Assembly: GCA_019828595.1 (NCBI GenBank)
Contig: JAHQRK010000010.1
Location: 248,001-312,000, forward strand
Source of the DNA: Aphanomyces cochlioides
Lineage: Eukaryota; Oomycota; Saprolegniomycetes; Saprolegniales; Verrucalvaceae
Reading direction: 5' to 3'
Length of the DNA: 64,000 nucleotides
Part shown: piece by piece, positions 1 to 10,992 of the stretch
Layout: each line of letters opens with the position of its first letter
How positions within the stretch are numbered: position 1 is the first letter of the stretch
Made by a program: the position numbers and the translations under genes
The notes under the pieces: generated by a model
What the model was told of the DNA's origin: nothing
The model's database searches: none
The model's input: the letters and a program-made list of their open reading frames with translations, nothing else

Positions 1-2
1 TT

Positions 3-128
3 GATGCTCGCCAAATGGAAAATGACGACTCGGGAAGCTTTGACATGTCGTTCTTGAAGCCGAAGCGCAGCGTGCGCGATAAGTGCGGCCAAATTTTCGC
101 TCCCAAGATCTCATCTGCATCAAGTTGA
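3..128 (+). CDS. 3' end of an unidentified protein-coding gene (partial)
   Basis: An open frame enters from the left edge and ends at TGA 126-128, giving 41 C-terminal residues. The tail is rich in Ser, Lys and Asp, with a stretch reading SFDMSFLKPKRSVRDKCG. No domain can be recognised in so short a piece. The frame is the only one that stays open from base 3, and its composition looks coding, but the start and product lie outside the window. Confidence 0.5.
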   Translation, partial: DARQMENDDSGSFDMSFLKPKRSVRDKCGQIFAPKISSASS

Positions 129-856
129 AGTCATGACCAAGTCCAACCCACGGCAACGTTGCACGGGGGGCTCTCGACGACACTCGGACGTTCTCATATC
201 TGTCGACGATGCTCAAGATTCATGCCGAAATTTTCCCATCATAGCAACCACGGTAAGAGATGCGCGAGGAGACTGCATCGGGTGGCGCGCACGCTCTTCG
301 GACCTCTCTCTCTCTCTTGACTGCTTTGGTCCTAGAATCGATGTTCGGTCTGTCAAGATTGACATGTGACCCACAGAATGGACGTTCACGCATTGTGCGG
401 CTCAGAATCGACGACCGCCTTATGGTGTACCACTCGGTTCATGCTCATGTGCTCAGGGAGTCGGTCCTCCGACTGGACATGCTACCACGACAGCAAGTCT
501 GTGTGCTGCTCCATTGTATCTCTTCTCCCGAATTTGCTCCCGTCGACCGAATATGCCGTGGTGTCCTCGTCGACATGGACCGCCGCCAGTGGAACAACGA
601 TCGTCGGCGGCATACCTCCATCGCAGTGTATGCAGTTCCGCGACGTCACCATTGCCGCAGACGCATCAGACGTGCACGCAACGATAAGAATCGAAGACAG
701 TCCACCACAGGCGTCATGCGATCTTGCATCGGGTTCGCATCAGAGATCATCTAGAGTAGATCGCGCTCGGTGCTGCCGCGACTCCATGGACGGTACGAGT
801 GGATTCCAATCGTGTAAATAAAGTTAATCCTAGCGCCGCTCTCGCTGTGTCGATCA
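129..856. other. Intergenic / unassigned stretch
   Basis: No recognisable gene. A plus-strand frame runs from an ATG at 378 to a stop at 821 (147 aa) and is Ser/Thr- and Cys-rich, and another frame overlaps it (260-754). Neither has a domain I know, so neither is called. The stretch may include 3' UTRs of the flanking genes, which converge here. Confidence 0.3.
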
Positions 857-3239
857 TCACTGCGCGTCGACCAAGTTGGGCGGGGCGTAGAACCGCCTCG
901 GTTTGTTCGCATTGAGATTGTCGTCGCCATGTCCGTCCTCTATTTCACTTGGTTGTGCTTTGGCTGTCTTCATCTGCACGTTGGAAGCAAGCTGTTTCTG
1001 TCGGCGGTAGCTTGTCGCCGCGACTGCAAAGAGGACCAAGAACGTGAGCGACGCTGGATATGCGACCTGGGGGCCAAAGTAGTTGGGACTACTTGTGTCC
1101 AGCGTCTTGCTCCCGACGTACTTTGTGCAGCGAGGTCCACCGTAGCCCGTCACACATTCACACCGATGGAGATTGCACCGGCCACTGGGAGTTCCTAGCT
1201 CCTTGGACACACAGTCGTCGTCCGTCTTGCACGTCGCGCCGCCATCGACGCGGACCATCGGGTTCTTTTTGTCGGTGTACCATTTGATGTGGCCTTCGAT
1301 CCACTGCTTGGTCGGATGCGTGGGTGGATCGCACCCGATGAACATGGTGCTCTTGTCTTGGTAGATGCGAATGTAGTCGATCTCCATGTACATTGGGAAC
1401 GAGTCGCAAATGTTGTTGGCTTTCTTGTAGGCGTCCGAGCCTGGCACTGGCTTGGTCGCATTACCACGGCATGGTCCCATGTCGGCATTCGGTGGCGTCG
1501 CACCCCAAGCTTTGGCAAGCGCGACGTTGAAGATCAAGTACATGGGCTCTTCGATCATGATCTTCTTGGGATTGCGCATCTTCCCAGAGCCTGCTGGAGC
1601 TTGTGGCGGGGTTGTGAGCGCCGACGATGGGATTTCAAAGATCGGCTGGTCTTCCAAGTTCCATCGGACGTAACCATTCGGTCCTGTGACCCTGCCATGA
1701 ACATGAGAGATCTAAATTGCGCGGACGGACATACCATTCGACTTGGTAGATGTAGAACGTCGTGTAGGCGTCGTGGCTGATGTCCCAGTTGACAGAGACA
1801 GCGTCCATTTGGTACTCAAAGCTGTCCATTTGGTTTGTCTTGGGCACTCCTGCCTTCCGCGGCGACTCGCATTTTGGATTCATCGCGTCGGGATCGCACA
1901 AGAAGGCACCGATGTAACCGTTCGAGATGGGAAAGCACGTCCCTTTGTAGTTGATGCCCCAGTGGTCCGTTCCCTTGCCGTCAATCAAACCCAAGTCGCC
2001 GTTTACGTCGCGGGCGGCGCTCATCTGTGTCTTGTCGTAGACATTGGACGTCAACAACGCTGGGTTTGCCCTCACGGCGGCAACCTACGAGTTGTTAGAC
2101 AACGACTGGAGCTCCATGAGTCTACCGGGTCGTAGGTTTGGACATTGTCAGCGACGGGTGGACATCGGTTGTTGGCGGCATACTTCATGCCTTGGTACCA
2201 GTTTTTGTGGTTCCTCGATGCAAAGGCACTCGTGGGGGCGTCGGGGATGTTGGCGCCAGGCGTCGTACAGCCTTTGCCATAGACACAATAGATGCCTTCA
2301 GGTGGCTGCACTGGCATCCGACGGTACTCGTCAGGCATGCCAGGTGCGACTTGGATCGACGATGAAATGGCCGCGCCACCGCCTTCCAAGATATCAATCT
2401 CAGGGGCACCACGACCTTGGTTTGGGTTCATGCCGTAGCCAGGCGTCGCATTGCATGCCGAGATAATCTGGTGTGGCGCTAGATCTGGATCGCATTCGTT
2501 GTACGTCCACGGCCACATACGCGTCGTGGAGGCGGTGAAGAGCGCGCGGCCGAGGTTTCCCATGAGCCAAATGCCAGGCCACGTCGGGTAATACCCAATG
2601 TCTTTGATCGTATCTCTCGGTGTGAGTTTGATCTGCTGGCCATTGTCCCAAAGGATGCCAACCGCGTTCGGGTTGGTCGTCACGCTCTTGTGTACGTCAT
2701 CTGGCGCTGCGTTGATCGCCCCTGGGAGTTTCGCCGCGACTTCGATCAAGCCGCCTTGGAAGCAAAACTTGTTCCACGACTGCATCATGCCAGCCGAGTA
2801 GTGCTACAGAAAACCTCGTCACTCTCCTTAGACTGCATGGCCTTACCAACTGAGCGGACTGGAATGCTGGTTTCTCAAGCCACTGATTGAAATACGTGAC
2901 GTTCACCGGTCCTTCGTCGATGCGGTTGATCAACTTGCCATCCTTTGTGTAGACATTCGTGACGTTGTAATACTCGAGCGCGGCGTTGACACCATCGGCC
3001 ATGTCTAGCGCAGTCCATAGGTGATCCTTTCCTGCTTCAAATGTCCGGCCGTCGATTTCAAACTCGTCGCTCATGACGAGTTCCCACGTCTCGCCCCGTG
3101 TCGAGACCTTGGTCCTGGCGTTCTCGGGCGTGTCAACGTCTACCCAAATGCCAATGCCAGACTGCGTTGGGTGGTCATCGTAGTCGTAGTCTAAGCTCTT
3201 TGCTGCTTGGATTAGTAGGAGGATCCACGTGAGCTTCAT
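857..3239 (-). CDS. KRE6/SKN1-like beta-glucan synthesis-associated protein (GH16 type)
   Basis: Likely a secretory-pathway or surface membrane glycoprotein of the KRE6/SKN1 family, which supports beta-1,6-glucan assembly in the wall. ATG at 3239 opens a signal peptide (MKLTWILLLIQAAKS). Exons: 3239-2847, 2803-2126, then from 2084; introns of 43 and 41 bp have GT-AG ends and keep frame. The GH16 active-site motif EIDILE is present in exon 2. The C-terminal part holds an EGF-like Cys module (CKTDDDC...CECVTGYGG), a single membrane segment near YPASLTFLVLFAVAA and a short charged tail. At about 1700-1710 the frame shifts by one base: WYVRPRNL continues only in another frame as ISHVHGRVTGPNGYVRW. 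No intron of normal size explains this, so the gene may carry a recent frameshift or a sequence error. Sizes and family are clear; functional status is not. Confidence 0.78.
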
Positions 3240-3934
3240 CCTCGGCGGATTTGAAATTGAAGATGGCACGACTTGGTGTCGTCTGGCTGTCGATCGACTC
3301 TAAAATATGCAAAATGAATTCTATTTTTCGGCAATTTGAATTTATTTTCATTTCAATGTAAGATTTTATTTTACATATTTGAGTCCGACAGGCGGGATTA
3401 AAAGAACGTAAAAGAAATTAAAAGGATATTTTTTAAGAAAATGTGGTGGGAAACTATGAGTGGGCAAGATGGATAACCATCGAGAGATGTGAGCCATGTG
3501 GATTGTCCCGATACAAACGCAATGGCTCGTACGCCAGTTGGCAATAGAACGCCAGGCGATCGACCGTCAGGGAACAAAAACTGACGGAGATTTCCCATGT
3601 CAAAGGATTGAACGAGGCTTTGACGTGAAAAAGCGCACAGAGGATAGGAGGCGGCACAAGGACGAGGGGTCTTCAAGTGTCTCTCGTGGAGTTGTAGGTA
3701 ATAGAGGGTCTCTGTCCGATTACAGTCGTCACCCCGTACGACTTGAGATCGACACCGTCGAATCGAGGTAATGCGGTTGCCAACGATTCCATGATTTAAA
3801 GAAAACTTTCTTTTAATGCGTGTTGCATTTCGCACCAAATGTGACATGGCCTTGTAATTCACACGTTTGAAATGTCATCGGTGTGTAATTCACATATTTG
3901 AAATGTCCTCCCATAACAAGCTACCAATGCTCCC
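3240..3934. other. Non-genic stretch with short direct repeats
   Basis: Upstream of the KRE6-like gene, AT-rich near 3300-3430. No gene recognised; minus-strand frame 3398-3862 has no known domain. A motif of the form TTCACAnnTTTGAAATGTC occurs at about 3858 and 3890 and again, diverged, near 4468 and 4494, bracketing the broken ferredoxin gene. Confidence 0.3.
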
Positions 3935-4033
3935 GTGTCATGTGATTCTTGAGGAAGATCTCTTTGACGAGCTCCCTGAACCCAGTGAGGAGGAAGAAGA
4001 CATGCTTGACTTGGCCTTTGGATTGACTGCCAT
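3935..4033 (+). pseudogene. Mitochondrial [2Fe-2S] ferredoxin, detached exon 3 (inverted)
   Basis: The plus strand encodes CHVILEEDLFDELPEPSEEE and then EDMLDLAFGLTA, the central segment of adrenodoxin/Yah1-type ferredoxins that follows the iron-sulfur motif and supplies the fourth cysteine side of the cluster loop. It is followed by a good GT-AG intron (4034-4082, ending TTTTAG). What follows is not the expected exon (SRLGCQ-like) but the antisense of exon 2. There is no acceptor AG directly before the exon; the sequence reads CTCCC. Exons 1 and 2 lie on the minus strand at 4313-4082. The family match is strong; a working gene in this arrangement is not credible. Confidence 0.75.
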
Positions 4034-4081
4034 GTACGTCATTGCTCTCTTGCTTCTTGTGTTGACTCTGTGCGTATTTTA

Positions 4082-4313
4082 GTCGAGCATGCAAGCGACG
4101 ATTCACAGGCGCCTACATAGCACCATGAGAAGTTGAATCAATGGGAATAAGTATACCTTCCAAGTCAATGTCATGGCGATGAGCTACGTCTAAGATAGAT
4201 GTGCCAATTTGGGCATCCACAACTTTGATCGAGCCGTCTTTTAAGCGGAACTTCAACGGCACAACTGGACCACTAGCATGTCGGTTGCCATGTCTACCGA
4301 AGAGAGTGTCACG
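4082..4313 (-). pseudogene. Mitochondrial [2Fe-2S] ferredoxin, exons 1-2 (broken gene)
   Basis: Adrenodoxin-type ferredoxins pass electrons for Fe-S cluster and haem A synthesis in mitochondria. The exon at 4313-4157 reads ...VPLKFRLKDGSIKVVDAQIG followed by TSILDVAHRHDIDLEG. A 44-bp GT-AG intron (4156-4113) joins it to 4112-4082, encoding GACESSLACST, the C-x5-C-x2-C cluster motif. The next exon should begin CHVIL, and it does exist, but on the opposite strand at 3935. Exon 2 instead runs into the antisense of intron 3. A TAG precedes 4313, consistent with an acceptor there; I could not fix a first exon, although an ATG at 4371 opens a presequence-like MRRSVHATAFL. No C-terminal exon was found. 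Confidence 0.75.
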
Positions 4314-4820
4314 CTAATATGATTTGAGAAATTTACTGGAGAAACGCCGTCGCGTGGACGGAACGTCGCATTGACCGCTCGAATAATGTCTTGCTCTCAA
4401 TGAGCTCTCAGTAGTCTTCGACGATAGTTACACTGCAGTCTCTATGGCAGGTGCACGAATATATTTCACACATTTGAAGTGTCATATCAGTAATTCACAC
4501 TCTTGAAATGGCCATCACTGTCTCCAACGGAATGACACCACCATGCGAGGCATCGATGCGGCCCAAGCAGCGTATACTGCGTCCATTTTCCAGGCCCGTT
4601 GGCTCTAGGTGGTCTAGCCGTGAGAAGACCAGCCCCAGCTGTGTTGGTAAAGCTGAGAGCTGTGCAAAGTCGCCACCGCTTGAATCATTCAAGCCAACGC
4701 GTTTTTACCAGTGGGGAGGACAAAGTCCGCTTCGCGAGTTAGCCAGCCCATGACGCTAGGTGACGCGAAGACCCCAATGCACATTACCAATGTACGAGCT
4801 AGCACCACTAATGCCATCTT
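4314..4820. other. Unassigned spacer
   Basis: Sequence between the ferredoxin remnant and the KRE6-like pseudogene. It contains the two diverged TTTGAAnTGnC-type repeats (4468, 4494) and short frames on both strands without recognisable domains. Confidence 0.3.
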
Positions 4821-6773
4821 TTATTTCCTTGAGCTGCCCAAGTTGGACAGCGCGTAGAAGCGTCTCTGCGATGCGGTATTCAAAACCTCGCTTGGAGCAT
4901 CATCTTCCATTTGGTCCCCGCCATCCTCCTTTCGAGTCTTCGTCTGGATCGTCGGCGCGAGTTGCTGTTGACGAAGGTACGATGAAGCTGCCACGGCAAG
5001 GATGACTATGGCCGTCAGCACCGCTGGGTAGGCCGGTTGGGGACCAAAGTAGTTGGGACTACTCGTGTCTAATGTCTTGCTCCCGAGATATTTCGTGCAG
5101 CGAGGTCCAACAACAAGACCATCAACTTTGGCATCCTAGTTGCCATATTCATACCTCCGTAGCCAGATACACAGACGCAGCGACGTTGGTGGCACCGACC
5201 ACTGGGGATTCCTAAACCCTTCGCGACACGGTAGTGTCCGAAACAGGTCATATCCAGGTCAGGTCACATTAGGTCACACTTTTTAGAAATGAGGATATCT
5301 CCATCACCAGGGAGAGTTCAAGCGCCATACTTTGTCATTCCCTAGCAGGCCACTTCAGGGTGGCGGCACGGCCTTACGGCCTACCTGCCGCCTTGCCCGA
5401 TGAGAGAAAATATAAAGAAACCCCTTTTTGGTGCACGTTGGGGGCTCCCTCCTCCGAGTCATCCGCCTGCAGAAATTTTTTCACTCGACCTCCGCTTCGC
5501 TGCGGTGAGCGCAATTTTCTGGGCGGATGTCTGACGTCGTCCGCGCAGTTTAAGGCTTTGCAATTGCTGCTTGAGAGAGAAAAACCTAAAATCTGATCAG
5601 AAATTTGTATAAAACCAGTAAAAAAAACAGTAAAAAACCTGTGACCTGCACCCGTGACCTAGGTCCGGGAGGTCACCCGGACCTGACCTGTAATAAAAAA
5701 GGATTCTTCCCGCGACACAGTCGTTACCTTTGTTGCACGTCGCGCCGCCATCGACGCGGACCATTTTGTTTTTGGCGTCGGTGTACCAGTTGATGTGGCC
5801 GTCGATCCACTGCTTGGTCGGATGCGTGGGTGGATCGCACCCGATGAACATGGTGCTCTTGTCTTGGTAGATGCGAATGTAGTCGATCTCCATGTACATT
5901 GGGAACGAGTCGCAAATGTTGTTGGCTTTCTTGTAGGCGTCCGAGCCTGGCACTGGCTTGGTCGCATTACCACGGCATGGTCCCATGTCGGCATTCGGTG
6001 GCGTCGCACCCCAAGCTTTGGCAAGCGCGACGTTGAAGATCAAGTACATGGGCTCTTCGATCATGATCTTCTTGGGATTGCGGATCTTCCCGAGCCTGCT
6101 GGAGCTTGTGGCGGCGTCGTGAGCGCCGACGATGGGATTTCAAAGATTGGCTGGTCGTCCAAGTTCCATCGGACGTAACCATTCGGTCCTGTGACCCTGC
6201 CATGAACTTGAGAGATCCTGATAGCGCGGACGACGTAATGTCGTGTAGGCGTCGTGGCTGATGTCCCAGTTGACAGAGACAGCGTCCATTTGGTACTCAA
6301 AGCTGTCCATCTGCTGGGTCGGTGCGACGTCTTCCTTGCGCGGCGACGCGCACTTTTCATTCTTCGAGTCGGGGTCGCACAAGAAGGCTCCAATGTACCC
6401 GTTCGAGATGGGAAAGCACGTCCCTTTGTAGTTGATGCCCCAGTGGTCCGTTCCCTTGCCGTCAATCAAACCCAAGTCGCCGTTTACGTCACGGGCGGCG
6501 CTCATCTGTGTCTTGTCGTAGACATTGGACGTCAACAACGCTGGGTTTGCCCTCACGGCGGCAACCTACGAACTGTTAAACAACGACTGGAGCTCCATGA
6601 GTCTACCGGGTCGTAGGTTTGGACATTGGCATCGACGGGTGGACATCGGTTGTTGGCTGCATACCGCATGCCTTGGTACCAATTCTTGTGGTTCCTAGAT
6701 GCAAACGCGCTCGTGGGCGCATCAGCGATGTTGGCACCAGGCGTTGAGCAGCCTTTGCCATAGACACAGTATA
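4821..6773 (-). pseudogene. Truncated second copy of the KRE6/SKN1-like gene
   Basis: Nearly identical in long stretches to 857-2290, covering the region from YCVYGKGC (near 6770) through the GH16 C-terminal half, the EGF-like module and the membrane segment to a stop at 4821. The 5' half, including signal peptide and catalytic EIDILE, is missing: similarity stops abruptly at about 6773. Further damage: a deletion near 6235 removes the FYIYQVEW stretch, an insertion of about 40 bp splits the EGF module near 5112-5150, and a 481-bp element sits at 5230-5710. The intron matching 2085-2125 is still recognisable at about 6568-6608. A tandem duplicate of its neighbour that has decayed. Confidence 0.85.
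5230..5710. mobile_element. Non-autonomous hAT-type element (MITE), 481 bp
   Basis: Flanked by a perfect 8-bp duplication CGCGACAC (5222-5229 and 5711-5718); the parental copy at about 1199-1216 has a single such site, which defines the empty site. The ends form an imperfect inverted repeat (GGTAGTGTCC against GGAAGAATCC, 7 of 10). Subterminal AGGTCA-type motifs (ACAGGTC, CCAGGTCAGGTC, AGGTCAC) are arranged as inverted arrays at both ends, as in hAT transposase binding regions. No transposase inside. Eight-bp duplication plus subterminal arrays point to hAT; no autonomous partner was seen here. Confidence 0.75.
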
Positions 6774-7207
6774 GGGCAGACCCCATCAAATAATAATTCC
6801 AAAAAAATATATTTTTCATCAATGAATAAAATAGATAAAAGTAGACGCCCTTACAACTCTTTCTCTTCAAATGAATAATGCAATAGCAAATTCATGCAAA
6901 ATAGATAATTCGCTAAAGATGAATAATTTTCGATATTTTTATTGTCAATTTCATTCGAAATTGTGAGGGGGGTCCGAAATGTATATAATGACGGCATCTG
7001 TGTTAGGAGTTTCATCACACCAAAATACTCAATATGATTGGTCATAAATCTATTTTGACAGACATGAAATGTTCAGAGAACATAGCAGCTTCTTGCAAAG
7101 ATTTAATTCCATTCTTTGAAACACAAGAGGGTGAATGCTTTCTCTCTGTTTATCGCCCACAATAATAATTATATTGGCCAATCAGCCGAATGTAAATAAA
7201 TGTGATG

Positions 7208-7314
7208 GATTCTCTAACACAGTTGCCTGGAATCTTGCACTTTCCGGATACATATAATGAAATCAAGTACAAATTTATCATTGAACATGGATTCCAGGCA
7301 TTTGTGTTGGAATC
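7208..7314. repeat. Imperfect inverted repeat (hairpin)
   Basis: Arms 7208-7234 and 7290-7314 share GATTC, AACACA and TGCCTGGAATC in inverted order, with a spacer of about 55 bp. It could be the remnant of a small foldback element. Confidence 0.45.
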
Positions 7315-8311
7315 TTTAACACACCCCATACAAAAATATGATATTCTTAACACAGATGCCGCAGATGTATCGATTTTTCAAATCGACCTGCAAATCGCTC
7401 AGCCAATCAGAATTGAGTATTTACCAAATTCACGCAAAACACACCCAGACACACGTGTAATTAACTTGGGACGATTGCCATACTTTCCATTTATACTTGA
7501 CTTCAGTATGATCGAATCGATTTGGAATAGAATTCGATTTTGGTAAAAAAAAATACAAATTTGGGTGAAAAAGACAATACCCAATCATTATTAAGGAATG
7601 AGCAATTTTAGCCAATCAAAAACAAAAAATCAAGCTTTACCAAAGAGAGCGAAGAAGCGGTTCAAATCAGCCCATGCGGATGATACACTGTACTAGTGTA
7701 TGTACTTAGACTGCCGCTTCATACGTCCAACGTCCAACATGTGTGAAAGTCTATTTTCCCTAACCAAATGGGCCCTCTCTGACCGCCTTCTCAGCAGACT
7801 TTCGAGCAGCAGATATTTTTGAAAGAAAACGCTGAGCTATGGGGCATATGTGATGTCCAAGAGATCATGGAGAAGGAACAAGAGTAAGCCGAATGCTCAA
7901 TGCGATGTGCAAGAGATCATCAAGAAGGAACAGGCGTAAGCTCAATGCATAATACACATTCCATGTTTTGATTGAATTACTCGAATAACTTACTCTAGAG
8001 CAAGCTCATGGGAAATGAATAATTCCTGAATATCATATGGAGAGTAAGTGATTCGCCTCCTCGTCGTGGAGGAATGAATAGTCTGATCAGCTCACGGTGA
8101 AGAATAGGTTTGGAATAGTATTTTGAGGGGGACTGGTACAGGGAACGACGGAAAATAAGGCCCACAGGCAGCTTCGAGGCAGAGAAAATTGTAGCATATC
8201 ATTGGTCAGTTGTCTTCGAACTACGATATTAACATCAGCCAATAGTATTGTCGTTTGGGTCCAAAACTGGAATTTTGATATGTTTTGAAAATGTTTCAAT
8301 TAATTGGCGCA

Positions 8312-8378
8312 TACACTATTTAAAGTTTACGCAAACATTTTCTTTTATTGACCTCGATCGTGACCATTAAATAGTGTA
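8312..8378. repeat. Short perfect inverted repeat
   Basis: TACACTATTTAA at 8312-8323 is mirrored by TTAAATAGTGTA at 8367-8378, a 12-bp perfect match across 43 bp of AT-rich sequence. Origin unknown. Confidence 0.4.
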
Positions 8379-9655
8379 ATTTCAAACGTTTTAAATGTTT
8401 GAAAACATGTTCGAAACATTCAATTTCTTTTCACTTGAAATTTGTATGCGTCAATTGTTGCGTCAATTTGCTTGCGTCAAAATTTATTCCGCACGACTCC
8501 AGTTTTTAATCAAAACCACAATACAACAACGTTATAATAGTTCACAAGTTATTAAAATAAACAGCAATTTTATTATTAAATTTGTATTTCTCCAATCCTA
8601 AAGGAATGACCTCTTAGAAGATATAAAATGTGAAGTATTCTGTCAATTCCAGAACAAAATACGAAACGAAGAAAACACAACATGTCATCCATCATACGTG
8701 GACTGCGCATGGTCTTCTTGTGCCGCTTGGTTTGCGCTGGGCGTTATGATAATAATTCCATGCCATCTTCATAGTCGATGTGGGTGATAAACCCCTTGAT
8801 TTTATGGTATCTCGCATGATTGCAGATGACATTCTTCAGTGCGTTTTATCCCGAGTTTTCTGTTTAAATGAAGTCATTTTCTCAATTTTGCTGCAACTGT
8901 AATGTTTTTGAGCTTCAACTTAAGGTTAGTCGTTCGAATTTGTGGTTCGTAATCATGGATAATGTCATTGACGTCAAATTGAATCTATGACTGGCACAAC
9001 CAATAAAGCATGTTCGTGTTTTTGTGCAAAGGAACCATCGCGCGTACAATCATCGTCCTTCAGAACTAAGTCGGTAGACCAAGACTTTCAATATAACCCA
9101 CGCACATAAAGATTGTCATTGTACTCCTGTGCATTCAACGAAACCTCATCTTTTCCAAAGTGACAGATCAAGATGCGCAAGTCGGTAGCCCAGTGTAGAA
9201 TCATTAGTAAAGGAAGCAAACACAACCATGAAATGAGTTGGACCTATCGTTGACCCGTTAAAATGATAGCGAAATAAGCTGAGAAATCCCGAATTTTTTT
9301 CTCGCTGGATCAAATGTCGCATGTAAGTAACCAAGGTTTTGTGGGAGTTTGGAGTAAATTTGGAGTACGTTGATGATATTTCGTTCTTGCAGGAGCTGAA
9401 GGCATGGACATGACCTCCGTCACAACCAGCCATGAATGTCGTGGACTTTTCGAGTAATAAGTGTCCATATATTGAAAAATGTATTGCCTTGGCCCGCTCA
9501 AAGAGATTGAAATTCGAGATATTTTCTTGTGACATTTTCACAAAAATATTCGTTGTGTCACGTTCTCACAGAGCAGAGAGTTTGACTGTGGCTCTACCAA
9601 TCAGAGACTTGCCAGTGTACATGGTACCGGCAGTGTGGTCATTTCAATTTTGGGG

Positions 9656-10226
9656 ATGGCGGAAACTGCAGGCGTGAAATCCAAGCGCAAAACTGCATTC
9701 AGGTTCAAGGTGTCTTCAGACGTGGAGCTTCTAAAGGAAGTGATACACATTCAACCGTTTGCGGCGTCATACGGCCAAACAAAAGCTAGATGGGAGGATG
9801 TTGGTGTAAATATGTGCAAATTATATGGAGATGCCATAATGGATACAGGCTGGCGTGTCAGGTTCGATGACCTCCTGTCTGCGTTAAGAAAAGCTACGAC
9901 TGCTTCACTCAGAGCCTATGGAACAGAGGAAGAGTACGAGGTGCAAGATCAACTCCTGCAAAACATCTACGACCTCGTACGTTGCCACTCACACATTATA
10001 AGTGATTATATTGTTAACCTTAGATAGAAAACTCAATGAATGCAAAAGAAGCAAGCAAGAGCGAGAAATTGGCAAACTCGACAAGCGTGAAAGTGATGGA
10101 GAAAAAATTCGCGATGCCGCAATGGGAAGATTAAAGCGAAGTCTTGTTGAATCTTTAATGATGACGACGAAATTGATCCATCTCCAAGAAACAAACCTCC
10201 CTCTCTGTTTCATTGCAAATCACTGA
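9656..10226 (+). CDS. Myb/SANT-like DNA-binding domain protein
   Basis: Two exons, 9656-9980 and 10024-10226, joined by a 43-bp GT-AG intron; the sum is 528 bases, 175 aa. The ATG at 9656 opens MAETAGVKSKRKTAFRFKV. Residues about 14-95 resemble the Myb/SANT-like tri-helical domain common in oomycete hypothetical proteins (FKVSSDVELLKEV, ARWEDVGVNMCKLYG, RVRFDDLLSALRKA). After the splice a charged helix follows (KQEREIGKLDKRESDGEKIR). Family members of this type are often transposon-derived or orphan regulators; nothing here tells which. The C-terminus looks shorter than usual. Function unknown beyond probable DNA binding. Confidence 0.6.
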
Positions 10227-10958
10227 TACGTCGCGTGCTGTTAATGCCATTTACTAGATTGTGGAGAAAGTATGCTTTCAATGACCGTAGGATGTTTACT
10301 ATACCTATCACCGTCGAAGCGCATGTGACAACGTCAAGGAAGTAGTCATGAAAAACAACGAGGAATACCTAAGAAAGCCAGACAAACTAAACAAAACGGC
10401 TCAGGAAACTTGCATGCATGGGTGAATTTCCCCACGATTTAGCTTACCTTTAGTCAGCGAGTTAGTCGGCTGTCAATAGTGGTGGGTTGACAACACAGCG
10501 CAAGGCATCTAGCCCTTCATATTCCTCTCAATCCATTGATTTCTCCAACATTAAGCAATGTTGCCTAACTGAGTGAAAATTTACCATTATCAACTCGTAC
10601 CAAAATGTTTCGTATGCTTCAGGGCGAAAGTGCAACCAAACCATCCGAACAAGACGTGCTTGCTTCCTTCGACTTGATCGCACAACAATTTGAATCAATT
10701 TGATCTTCTCAAGGCGGCAGTCGTCGCACGCGGCGTCACTCACAACTGAAATTATCGACAGTCGTCCGCGAGCTTCGCAGGCACTTTCGTACAAGTCATG
10801 AAATTGTTAATTGTCTCCCGTTTTAGGCAATTCCATGTGGCTTCACAACCGTCCAGCAAAATCCACCGAAACTTTAGTGTGATAAGGTGGAGTTGGGAAA
10901 TGTAGCACGAGAAAACGATGTACGATGTAAGTGACTGATTTATAACATCTATAACAGC
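10227..10958. other. Non-genic; right part is an inverted copy of 30870-31080
   Basis: No gene recognised. From about 10730 the sequence matches, in reverse complement, 30870-31080 (shared features: CGGACGACTG, TTTTGCTGGACGGTTGTGAAG, GTAAGTGACTGATTTATAAC). It is therefore part of the larger inverted duplication around the tRNA genes. Confidence 0.5.
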
Positions 10959-10992
10959 GACAGCTTGGCCGAGTGGTTAAGGCGACAGATTA

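Larger units (their letters stand above)
6774..9655. other. AT-rich region without recognised genes
   Basis: About 2.9 kb of low-GC sequence starting exactly where the KRE6 pseudogene is truncated. Short frames (for example 7202-7546 plus, 9146-9541 minus) have no recognisable domain. Two inverted repeats are listed separately. The contrast in base composition with both flanks suggests old, inserted and decayed material. Confidence 0.35.

Noticed and set aside
260..821. Two overlapping plus-strand frames as a gene
   Set aside because: Neither shows a known domain, and both begin or continue through low-complexity Arg/Ser-rich sequence; left as unassigned.
1675..1715. A 23-bp intron to explain the frame change in the KRE6-like gene
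   Set aside because: Far shorter than all other introns here (37-59 bp), and the phase does not fit.
4336..4371. First exon MRRSVHATAFL of the ferredoxin as a confirmed start
   Set aside because: The joining intron would be only 23 bp and out of phase; mentioned only as a possibility.
5360..5596. 78-codon frame inside the 481-bp MITE
   Set aside because: No domain; the element is bounded by clear ends and too short for a transposase.
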